Part shown: positions 14,987-21,277 of the stretch, piece by piece
How the letters are laid out: the number at the start of each line of letters is the position of its first letter
Numbering within the stretch: position 1 is the stretch's first letter
IMG/VR virus record: IMGVR_UViG_3300040751_000309
Span: 1 to 21,476 of that record
Reading direction: 5' to 3' (one strand)
Source of the DNA: a virus
Length of the DNA: 21,476 bases
Notes under the pieces: generated by a model
What the model was told of the DNA's origin: nothing
Databases searched by the model: none
What the model saw: only the letters and a program-made list of their open reading frames with translations
Made by a program: the position numbers and the translations under genes

Positions 14987-16648
14987 ATGGAAACTTTGAA
15001 CGGTCTTCCCGTCCTCAGAATTACGATCGACGAAGCTCGATCAGATCACGGAGTCGATAAGATATCTCTTGTCGATCTTCCCGCTATTGAGGAGAATTTT
15101 TTGACTTTCTCTAAAGAAGAAAATCAGGTTCTTGAGGAGACGTTCAAGTTTTTGAGTGACGAACAGATGAAACTCGCGGGAGCTTTTTTAATCCCTGATA
15201 AACCTATTTTAAGACGTGACCCGAAGACGAATCAGGAGTTTTACGTCGTGTTCCCGGAGGAAGTTATCAGAGAGATCGCTGATCGATTTAATCAGAACCT
15301 TTACGGGAATAGCTTTAACGAACAACATGAGACAGACGTGAAGGACGTCTTCGTCTCTGAGAATTGGATTATCGAGGACAGCCAAAAAGATAAAAGCTCT
15401 TTTAAATTTGGTTTCAGTTATCCGGTCGGAACTTGGTTCGGGATCGTAAAAGTTAATAACTCTGATCTGTGGGATAACAAGATCAAGACAGGGGAGCTCA
15501 GAGGGTTCTCTGTTGAACTTCTCGCTGGTCTTAAGTTCGCGATCGACTCGAAGCTGATCGAAGATCACGCTCTTAAGGTTATGGAAGAAGAGCAAGGACT
15601 CGGGGAAGAACTTCCGAAGGGAGCGATCCTGATCAGTGAGTCTGATATCTCAGATAATGAGAACGATTTTAATCTTGACGAAGTTGATCTTGAACAACTT
15701 GAGAAAGATCACGGACTCGAGTTCAGAGTCACAGCTGATCCTCAAGCGAACAGCTCTCTCGATCGACTTAAGATCGGGAAGGACGGGACTCCTGTCGGTC
15801 AGTGGTTAGTCCGTTATAAGTACGACGGAGTTCGAGACGATAAAAATCGTTCATTCTGTGCTCGAGTTTTAGACTATCAGCTGAGAACAGGAAGAGTCTT
15901 CAGGAAAGAGGACGTCGATCAAATGTCATTCAGGGGAGAGAACAGGGAGTTCGGGATATATTCGATCTTTACTTATAAGGGTTCATATGGCTGTCGTCAC
16001 AAGTGGAAGAGATTGATCTTCTTCGTTGACTTCGAAGACAAAGAGACAAGAGCTGTCGGGAACGTTCCCGGAGTGACTTCCTCAATTAACGATTCTGAAG
16101 CAAGGAAGAAGAACGCTAAACCGACAAGAAGTAACTTATCAAAAACAGATAACAAAATGAGTGAATTGAAAACTAAATTCGAGACGATCGAAGAGCTTAC
16201 TCCTGAACAGAGAGTTCTCGACGCTCAAGTCGACAACGAAGACGGGACTTATACTGTCGAGGGAGTGACTTATCAGGTTACTGAGGGAAGAATCACAGAG
16301 ATAATGGAGGAGACTCCTGAAGCTCCTGAGACTCCTGAAGCTACTGAGACTCCTGAGACTCCTGAAGCTCCTGATTCTGACGAATGGAAAATGGAAGTAA
16401 TGAATAAGATCGCTGAGCTTGAGGCAAAAATCGAGCAAATTATGAACGCGATGAACGGAACAGACTCAACGTCTTCGGAACAATTTTCGAAGGTAGAACT
16501 TGAGGAAGTTCTTTCGAAGTTTATGAGCGAACTTAAACCCGCTGAGAACAAAAACGATCAGAAGTCTGATCCTTCTTCAAAGGAGAAGACAGCGGACAAG
16601 GTCGAGAGTGTGATCGTCACGCTTTCAAAAATGAGAAGTAAAAAGTAA
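14987..16648 (+). CDS. XkdF-like prohead protease with Cys/His domain and scaffold-like tail
   Basis: I choose ATG 14987 (TAGTAAAT before it) over an upstream TTG; 553 residues. Residues about 60-180 match the XkdF-like phage serine protease pattern: AGAFLIPDKPILRRD, FYVVFPEEVIREIADRF, SFNEQH with likely catalytic His114, and GELRGFSVEL with likely Ser175. Residues about 268-346 (VGQWLVRYKYDG ... FCARVL ... YKGSYGCRHKW) form a second domain with Cys291, Cys336 and His338, recalling the end of MuF-like head proteins. Residues 391-553 are acidic, helical and low-complexity with an ETP repeat, like a scaffold. The protein would shape the prohead and then cleave scaffold. An internal ATG at 16157 may give the scaffold alone. 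Confidence 0.75.
   Translation: METLNGLPVLRITIDEARSDHGVDKISLVDLPAIEENFLTFSKEENQVLEETFKFLSDEQMKLAGAFLIPDKPILRRDPKTNQEFYVVFPEEVIREIADRFNQNLYGNSFNEQHETDVKDVFVSENWIIEDSQKDKSSFKFGFSYPVGTWFGIVKVNNSDLWDNKIKTGELRGFSVELLAGLKFAIDSKLIEDHALKVMEEEQGLGEELPKGAILISESDISDNENDFNLDEVDLEQLEKDHGLEFRVTADPQANSSLDRLKIGKDGTPVGQWLVRYKYDGVRDDKNRSFCARVLDYQLRTGRVFRKEDVDQMSFRGENREFGIYSIFTYKGSYGCRHKWKRLIFFVDFEDKETRAVGNVPGVTSSINDSEARKKNAKPTRSNLSKTDNKMSELKTKFETIEELTPEQRVLDAQVDNEDGTYTVEGVTYQVTEGRITEIMEETPEAPETPEATETPETPEAPDSDEWKMEVMNKIAELEAKIEQIMNAMNGTDSTSSEQFSKVELEEVLSKFMSELKPAENKNDQKSDPSSKEKTADKVESVIVTLSKMRSKK
16157..16648 (+). CDS. Nested scaffold protein from an internal start (candidate)
   Basis: In frame with the protease, ATG at 16157-16159 (residue 391) is preceded by AAAACAGATAACAAA, very like the leader of the capsid gene (CAAATAACAAACAGATAAAA). 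Translation from here gives 163 residues beginning MSELKTKFETIEELTPEQ, with a beta-like VDNEDGTYTVEGVTYQVTEG, a Pro/Glu linker, a helix (MEVMNKIAELEAKIEQIMNA) and a Lys-rich end, all fitting a capsid scaffold. Lambda C/Nu3 and related phages make scaffold in this nested way. That this start is used is inference. Confidence 0.45.
   Translation: MSELKTKFETIEELTPEQRVLDAQVDNEDGTYTVEGVTYQVTEGRITEIMEETPEAPETPEATETPETPEAPDSDEWKMEVMNKIAELEAKIEQIMNAMNGTDSTSSEQFSKVELEEVLSKFMSELKPAENKNDQKSDPSSKEKTADKVESVIVTLSKMRSKK
16310..16372 (+). repeat. Seven tandem 9-base units coding Glu-Thr/Ala-Pro
   Basis: Seven in-frame copies of GAG ACT CCT or GAA GCT CCT (one ends in ACT) encode a Pro/Glu-rich linker in the scaffold-like part of the protease gene. 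The units differ only at a few bases, so the array could gain or lose copies by slippage. It links the beta-like part to the helical part. Confidence 0.85.
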
Positions 16649-16679
16649 CAAATAACAAACAGATAAAAACCTTAAAAAA

Positions 16680-17573
16680 ATGGGAATTGTTATCACTAAA
16701 CCGGAATACAGAGGAACAGAATTAACTGAATTCTATACAAGAGCGTTTTACAAGAAGAACGCTGTTGATCGCTTCACGATCTTACCGGGGGTCAAAGATA
16801 AATTTGGGGCGAATTTTTTAAATTTTGACGGAACAGTTCTCGGAGCTGACGGCTGTGAATTTAATCCGAACGTTAACGTCGCGTTGACTGAGAAAAATTT
16901 GAATGTAGATACTTACTCGATAGATTTTGAGGAGTGTGTTTCAACTTTCGAACAGTCTTATCTCGCTGACGAATTAAGAGCGGGAGCTAATAACGTTGAC
17001 TTTCCGGCTTCTTTTGAGGAGTGGTTGATGAGTAAACTTCCTGAAGCTATCGCTGACGAGCTTGAGCGTAAAGCTTTTACAGAATTATCGACTGAGTTAG
17101 CGGGAGACTTGAACGCTGTCGCTGTGACTATCGATCCGATCACGACAACGAACGCGATCGACGAAATCGGGAAAGTTTATGAAGGAATCCCGGGAGAACT
17201 TTTCGGCGATCCTGAACTTGTAATTATGATGAACGTGAACACTTGGAAGAAATATCTTCAGAGCGCTTTCGATACTTCAGTTCCTCAGTTAATCACTGAC
17301 GGGATCACAATGACTTATCTTGGTGTTCAGCTTGTTCCCGCTCCTGTTTATAACCTTGCAAAAGGTGGCGGACTTCAAGACAATGTACTTATCGCGGGTA
17401 AACTTTCAAACTTTATCAGAGCGACTGACTTACTTTCTGACGACGCGGAGCTTAACATGATCGATCTTCGTCAAACGACAGGAGACAAAAAGATCAGAGT
17501 AACAGGACGTCTGAAATTTAAATGTACTTACGCGATCTCTGAGGAGGTTGTTTATGCTACAACAGCTCCTTAA
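16680..17573 (+). CDS. Major capsid protein (HK97 fold)
   Basis: A 297-residue protein with the order expected of an HK97-type capsid protein: an N-terminal arm, the segment DRFTILPGVKDKFGANFLNF, an E-loop-like region, a long helix around FPASFEEWLMSKLPEAIADE, then the P domain strands GDPELVIMMNVNTWKKYLQ, VQLVPAPVYNLAKG and DNVLIAGKLSNFIRATDL, and a final strand KFKCTYAISEEVVYA. No cleavable N-terminal delta domain is visible, in line with a separate scaffold. A long A-rich leader (16649-16679) precedes the ATG, fitting strong translation, and a strong terminator follows. It lies directly after the protease/scaffold gene. Confidence 0.85.
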   Translation: MGIVITKPEYRGTELTEFYTRAFYKKNAVDRFTILPGVKDKFGANFLNFDGTVLGADGCEFNPNVNVALTEKNLNVDTYSIDFEECVSTFEQSYLADELRAGANNVDFPASFEEWLMSKLPEAIADELERKAFTELSTELAGDLNAVAVTIDPITTTNAIDEIGKVYEGIPGELFGDPELVIMMNVNTWKKYLQSAFDTSVPQLITDGITMTYLGVQLVPAPVYNLAKGGGLQDNVLIAGKLSNFIRATDLLSDDAELNMIDLRQTTGDKKIRVTGRLKFKCTYAISEEVVYATTAP

Positions 17574-17586
17574 TAATTAACTGAAG

Positions 17587-17611
17587 AGAGTCCTTCGGGA
17601 CTCTTCTTCTT
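17587..17611 (+). terminator. Strong terminator after the capsid gene (UUCG tetraloop)
   Basis: AGAGTCC (17587-17593) pairs with GGACTCT (17598-17604) around a TTCG loop, followed by a T-rich tail (TCTTCTTATTT). Perfect seven-pair stem with an extra stable tetraloop, 14 bases after the capsid stop codon. Confidence 0.85.
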
Positions 17612-17641
17612 ATTTACAAACAGCTCAAAAAATTATAAGAT

Positions 17642-18184
17642 ATGGCTTGTGTATGTGCTAACTTATTGACAGAGGGGATCGACGTTCTTTGCGAAAATAA
17701 CGCGGGAGGGGTTCTCGATATTCTTGTCGCTGATAAATGTCAGATCGCTGATTATACTGAATCTTCTCCGGGAGTCGTTGACTCTATAACTATGGAGACA
17801 GGAGCTCAGTTCTATCGAATCGAGACGCAAAGATTAACAGCTTCCTTCGAAGAGAATGAGACTAACAACTTTGACAACGGATCAAAGTTCTTTGATCACA
17901 TTTTGAATATTGTTGTCGCTCGTCGTGACGTCGCTCGTCGGAACGCGATCGCTGGACTCGGAGCGGGGCAGAAAGATTTAGTTTTCTTGGTTAAAGATTC
18001 AAACTCAACTTGGTGGGAAATGGGTCTTGAGGAAGGGATTAAGCTTCTTACTTCGACAGGAGGATCAGGAACTAAAAAAGAAGATTTGAACGGATATACA
18101 ATTCAGTTCACAGGACAGTCTTCTGACTTAATGTCGACAGTCGATTCAGGAATTATCGACGCTCTTCTTACTCCCGCTCCTTAA
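17642..18184 (+). CDS. Tail-tube-like major structural protein
   Basis: A 180-residue protein that begins MACVCANLLTEGIDVLCENN and has the order of a small family in Bacteroidetes phages often labelled tail tube or major tail protein: GGVLDILVADK, then VDSITMETGAQFYRIE, a FFDHILNIVVARRD helix/strand unit, DLVFLVKDSNSTWWEMGL and DLNGYTIQFTGQSSD near the end. Such proteins form the stacked rings of a long tail. It stands alone between two strong terminators, with its own A-rich leader (CAAAAAATTATAAGAT), which fits a product made in high amount. The alternative is a capsid decoration protein, suggested by its place between capsid and portal genes. Confidence 0.55.
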   Translation: MACVCANLLTEGIDVLCENNAGGVLDILVADKCQIADYTESSPGVVDSITMETGAQFYRIETQRLTASFEENETNNFDNGSKFFDHILNIVVARRDVARRNAIAGLGAGQKDLVFLVKDSNSTWWEMGLEEGIKLLTSTGGSGTKKEDLNGYTIQFTGQSSDLMSTVDSGIIDALLTPAP

Positions 18185-18219
18185 TTGGATCAGGAATAAG
18201 ATTAAACAATGAACAGAAC

Positions 18220-18247
18220 GGACTCCCGCTCAGGTGGGAGTCCTTTT
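18220..18247 (+). terminator. Strong terminator after the tube-like gene
   Basis: GGACTCCCGC (18220-18229) pairs with GTGGGAGTCC (18234-18243), ten pairs including one G-T, around a TCAG loop, followed by TTTT. The stem core (GGACTC/GAGTCC) is similar to that of the terminator before the gene, though inverted in arrangement. Confidence 0.88.
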
Positions 18248-18262
18248 ATACAAGGATAAAAA

Positions 18263-18523
18263 ATGATTCACGCTCAAGAAGGGAATAACACTCTGTTTGT
18301 TTACTCAACGAACGAAGCTCTCACGGACTTCGAGATTACGCTTCAGGGAAAGGAGATCAGAGAAAGAGTCGAAGAGACTTATCCTCTGACTATTATCGAT
18401 TTTAATAACTCTTTTTTTGAGCTTCAGCTCGAGCTTCCTGTTCTTAATTCTGTTGAGTGGTCTTATCAGATAACTTCAGGAGCTGAAATAATTGACTCAG
18501 GACTTTTAAGATATGGCTCTTAG
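18263..18523 (+). CDS. Unknown 86-residue protein
   Basis: A small, beta-rich, acidic protein (for example DFEITLQGKEIRERVEETYP, then SFFELQLELPVLNSVEWSY and ending in GLLRYGS), preceded by the A-rich leader GGATAAAAA. The strand pattern recalls a small immunoglobulin-like or head-decoration fold, but I do not recognise the family. It follows a strong terminator and overlaps the portal start by 11 bases, so it is probably made with the portal. A T7 run lies inside it at about 18412-18418 without an evident alternative frame. Confidence 0.6.
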   Translation: MIHAQEGNNTLFVYSTNEALTDFEITLQGKEIRERVEETYPLTIIDFNNSFFELQLELPVLNSVEWSYQITSGAEIIDSGLLRYGS

Positions 18524-19877
18524 AGATTTATTCAGGTTCACAGCTTCCGAACCTATCAAAGAAGAAACGAAGGACGAGATCGGAAACTTCTCCGTCCCTC
18601 GAGGAAGTTATCACGACAGCTCTGAGCTCGATATTAAAGAGAACAAGTCTGATCACATTTATAATTTCGGACGATTGAACGACTTCCCTCGGAAGCTTGT
18701 CGACTTATACGATACCTCTCCGACGAATCAGGCGATCGTCAACAGAACAGCCTTAATGATCGCGGGAGGAGATATCGAGATTGAGGGAGAGGGAAGCGTC
18801 TTCGATATGGTTCACGCGATCTCACTGAAGAACTTCGCGAACTCAAGACAGAACTTATATCAGGTTTTATATCAGATCGCTTTTGATCTTAAGCTTCACG
18901 GACGTTACGGAATTGAATGTATATGGAACGAAGATCACTCGAAAATCGTTCAAATAAAGAGAGTCGACGCTGAAGGGATCAGAGTCGGATTAATGGAGAA
19001 CGGAGAAGTAACTTCTTATTATTGGTCTGAGGATTGGAAGGACAAGAAAGCGAAGCGGGTTAAATACGCTCCCTTCGATAAATACGGAGAAGAGTCCCGT
19101 CAGCTTCTTTACTTTCAGTTAATCCGATCAGGTCACGAAGTTTACGGACTTCCTGATTATTACGCTTCTTTGAAGTGGATCGATCTTGAGTCTCAGATCG
19201 GAGCTCATTATCTTGATTCAGCTCTTAACGGGTTCAGTCCGAAGCTCTCAGTCGTCTTCCCGGCTAAACCTGAAAGCGAAGAGATCGAAGATCGCATAAT
19301 GAAGAGACTGAACGAAAAATACACTGGCTCACTCGGGAAGAAAGTTATCGGAATATTCGCTCCTCGTCCTGAGCTTAAACCTGAATTTAATCCGATCAAC
19401 GTCGAGAACCTTGACAAACAATATCAAGTAATTGACGAACAGACTCAGAACAAAATCTTAACGGGTCACGGAGTCGTTTCTCCGATGTTATTCGGGATCA
19501 AGACTCCGGGTCAGCTCGGAGGGTCTCAGGAACTCGAGACAGCTTTCTCGATCTATCAGTCGACAGTCGTCTCTCCTTATCAGGATATTATCGAGAGAAG
19601 TCTTAACTCAATACTCGAAGCTTCAGGATCGTCTCTGAGATTCTCTCTCTCTGAGTTCGAGATAATTAATAAGAACGTCGAAGTCGAAGGAGAACAGGGA
19701 TCGAAGGTCGCGGAAGCTCTCAATAAGATGTCTCCTCTTGTCGCTTCGAAGGTTCTCGATAATTTGACTCAGAATGAGATCAGAGCTCTCGGAGGATTGG
19801 AAGGAATCGAAGGAGGTGATCTGACGAAGTCTCAACAGGAACAACAGTCTCAAGAATTTAAAAAGAGCAAAGAATGA
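18513..19877 (+). CDS. Portal protein
   Basis: A 454-residue protein that forms the ring through which DNA enters the head. Visible portal features: IYNFGRLNDFPRKLVDLYDT near residue 50, SPTNQAIVNRTALMIAGG, then GHEVYGLPDYYASLKWIDLE around residue 208-227 (the YGxPxYxxAL-like wing motif), DSALNGFSPKLSVVF, a basic stem region, and LTGHGVVSPMLFGIKTPGQLGG with the long C-terminal helix. The order and length fit the portals of Bacteroidetes siphoviruses. The far C-terminus is Gln/Lys/Ser-rich. It lies far from the terminase (about 16 kb), which is unusual because the two genes are commonly neighbours. Its stop overlaps the next start as ATGA. Confidence 0.85.
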   Translation: MALRDLFRFTASEPIKEETKDEIGNFSVPRGSYHDSSELDIKENKSDHIYNFGRLNDFPRKLVDLYDTSPTNQAIVNRTALMIAGGDIEIEGEGSVFDMVHAISLKNFANSRQNLYQVLYQIAFDLKLHGRYGIECIWNEDHSKIVQIKRVDAEGIRVGLMENGEVTSYYWSEDWKDKKAKRVKYAPFDKYGEESRQLLYFQLIRSGHEVYGLPDYYASLKWIDLESQIGAHYLDSALNGFSPKLSVVFPAKPESEEIEDRIMKRLNEKYTGSLGKKVIGIFAPRPELKPEFNPINVENLDKQYQVIDEQTQNKILTGHGVVSPMLFGIKTPGQLGGSQELETAFSIYQSTVVSPYQDIIERSLNSILEASGSSLRFSLSEFEIINKNVEVEGEQGSKVAEALNKMSPLVASKVLDNLTQNEIRALGGLEGIEGGDLTKSQQEQQSQEFKKSKE

Positions 19878-20350
19878 ACTTGATAATTAACTCCCAATAT
19901 TTTGAAGATAACACTGTTATCGATACAGATTTCAGCGTTGAGAAGTCTTATATTCATTTGATCGAAGCTCACGAAATTCAAGTTTTTGAACTTCTCGGGA
20001 AGGAATTATTTGACCGGGTTCAGACGATACTCAGCGGAACTCCCGCGGGTCTCGAGCTTGATCTTATTAACTTACTTAAACCCTTCACTGTTAAGGCTAC
20101 TGAGATAAATTTGATCCCGTTCCTGAACTCTCCTGTCACAGCAAAAGGAACTCAGGACAGAACAGGGAACTTCACTCAGTCCGCTAACGATACGAACACA
20201 GGACTCACGCTTGACGCTGTGAGATCACGTCTCGAGACTTACGCTCAGAAGGTCAGAAACTTCCTCGACGATAACAGAACAGAGTTCCCGGAGTGGAAAC
20301 ACTGTCATGAAGGAGGTCAGAACTTTTACAGCTGTATTCACGGAGTTTAA
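19874..20350 (+). CDS. Head-tail connector-like protein
   Basis: A 158-residue, mainly helical protein. The pattern SYIHLIEAHEIQVFELLGKELFDRV, then LINLLKPFTVKATEINLIPF and a C-terminal LETYAQKVRNFLDDNRTEFPEW recalls head completion / connector proteins of Bacteroidetes phages (DUF6712-like). Such proteins bind beneath the portal as the adaptor ring. The start overlaps the portal stop as ATGA, supporting a partnership. Two His and two Cys occur in the last 20 residues (CHEGGQNFYSCIHG), which might bind a metal; that is only a suggestion. Confidence 0.6.
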   Translation: MNLIINSQYFEDNTVIDTDFSVEKSYIHLIEAHEIQVFELLGKELFDRVQTILSGTPAGLELDLINLLKPFTVKATEINLIPFLNSPVTAKGTQDRTGNFTQSANDTNTGLTLDAVRSRLETYAQKVRNFLDDNRTEFPEWKHCHEGGQNFYSCIHGV

Positions 20351-20367
20351 ATCAAAAATTTAATAAT
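20351..20367 (+). promoter_or_regulatory. A/T-rich ribosome-binding leader of the endolysin gene
   Basis: ATCAAAAATTTAATAAT stands directly before the endolysin ATG and differs by one extra T and the last base from the leader of the gene at 4614. There is no Shine-Dalgarno. This is the kind of A-rich leader used for efficient starts in Bacteroidetes. Confidence 0.5.
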
Positions 20368-21066
20368 ATGAACGGAAAGGATATCGTAACGATCGCGAAG
20401 AGCTTCGTCGGTCAAAAAGAAATCGACGGGAACAAGGGGTTCGAAAACCCTCGATTCTTGTCAATTATGGAGTCGGTAGGTTGGCAAGTCTCACAGGCTT
20501 GGTGTTCTTATTTTGGGGAAGCTGTTTGGACGCTTTCAGCGAAAGGAGATCAGAAACTTCTGAAGACTCTTGATAAGCTTTTCAGTGGATCAGCTGTCAG
20601 GACTCTTAAGAACTTTGAAGACTCGGGGATCAGAAGATCGTCGAAGGCTGTTCCGGGAGCTCTTGTGATTTGGCAACTTAAGAGAAAGGGTCAAAAAGAT
20701 TGGAGAGGTCACGTCGGAATAGTTATCGAAGTTCATAAGGATCACTTCGTCACAGTGGAAGGAAACACGAACGCGGAAGGATCAAGAGAGGGAGGAGTCG
20801 TCGCTGTGAGAAAGCGTCGTTATTCGTTTGATGTTTACAACGGTCTTGAGCTTCAGGGGTTTATTAACCCGATCGATTCAGATCAGGATCAGGACGGGAT
20901 CGTTCTCCCTTTTAATTCGAAAAAAGAAGGGAACAAGTTTCGAAGGTGGGTTAACGATAATTATCCGGATATCGCGAAGGAGATCGATCTCGACAGATCA
21001 GGGAGTTATAATAATTCATACATAAGAGAAGCTTATGAACGACTTCACGAACTTTATAAGGGATAA
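20368..21066 (+). CDS. Endolysin: CHAP/NlpC-like cysteine peptidase or amidase
   Basis: A 232-residue enzyme that cuts peptidoglycan at lysis. The N-terminal domain shows the catalytic triad of this fold: Cys46 in QAWCSYFGEAVW, His115 in WRGHVGIVIE, and a polar residue in VEGNTN (Glu131 or Asn133). PGALVIWQL precedes the His motif as in CHAP domains. A linker with DSDQDQDG is followed by a C-terminal domain (residues about 183-232, KKEGNKFRRWVNDNYPDIAK ... YNNSYIREAYERLHELY) probably for cell-wall binding; I have seen this tail with similar enzymes from Bacteroidetes phages. No signal peptide is visible, so it needs a holin. Its end overlaps the next gene by 32 bases. Confidence 0.8.
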   Translation: MNGKDIVTIAKSFVGQKEIDGNKGFENPRFLSIMESVGWQVSQAWCSYFGEAVWTLSAKGDQKLLKTLDKLFSGSAVRTLKNFEDSGIRRSSKAVPGALVIWQLKRKGQKDWRGHVGIVIEVHKDHFVTVEGNTNAEGSREGGVVAVRKRRYSFDVYNGLELQGFINPIDSDQDQDGIVLPFNSKKEGNKFRRWVNDNYPDIAKEIDLDRSGSYNNSYIREAYERLHELYKG

Positions 21067-21277
21067 CATTAAAGGGATCGCGATCGCTTATATCGTCGCG
21101 TCCTTTTTCGTGATCGGGATATTAATAAGACGGATCACTTCTCACGAATGTCAGAGAACTATAATCGAGATTAATGAAGAAACAAAACAGAAACTTAAAC
21201 AGATCGACGACGCTGAGACTCGTCACGATATTGATTCTCTCCTTCGGGAGCTTTACGGCTTCGAGTCAGTCGACTGA
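21035..21277 (+). CDS. Small membrane-anchored protein, spanin-like
   Basis: An 80-residue protein with a short N-terminal cytoplasmic segment, one transmembrane segment (residues about 13-32, KGIAIAYIVASFFVIGILIR) and a charged, helical outer part (IIEINEETKQKLKQIDDAET). This topology matches an inner-membrane spanin (Rz-like) or a small holin. It begins inside the endolysin gene and contains the start of the next gene, so it sits in a dense lysis cassette. Shortness against typical Rz (about 150 residues) argues for caution. Confidence 0.5.
   Translation: MNDFTNFIRDNIKGIAIAYIVASFFVIGILIRRITSHECQRTIIEINEETKQKLKQIDDAETRHDIDSLLRELYGFESVD

Noticed and set aside
15209-15595. Minus-strand open frame of 128 codons inside the protease gene
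   Set aside because: It is antisense to the conserved protease domain and its composition mirrors the codon bias of the + strand gene.
16310-16372. Short repeats considered as a CRISPR-like array
   Set aside because: Units are nine bases, have no spacers and are in frame inside a gene.
16139-16551. Two minus-strand frames rich in Ser, Arg and Gly over the ETP repeat
   Set aside because: They are antisense readings of the nine-base tandem repeat with no start context.
18209-18259. 16-codon frame over the second terminator
   Set aside because: It is made of the hairpin itself and has no leader.
18412-18418. T7 run in the gene at 18263 as a second frameshift site
   Set aside because: No protein-like continuation in another frame is apparent and the gene ends normally at the portal start.
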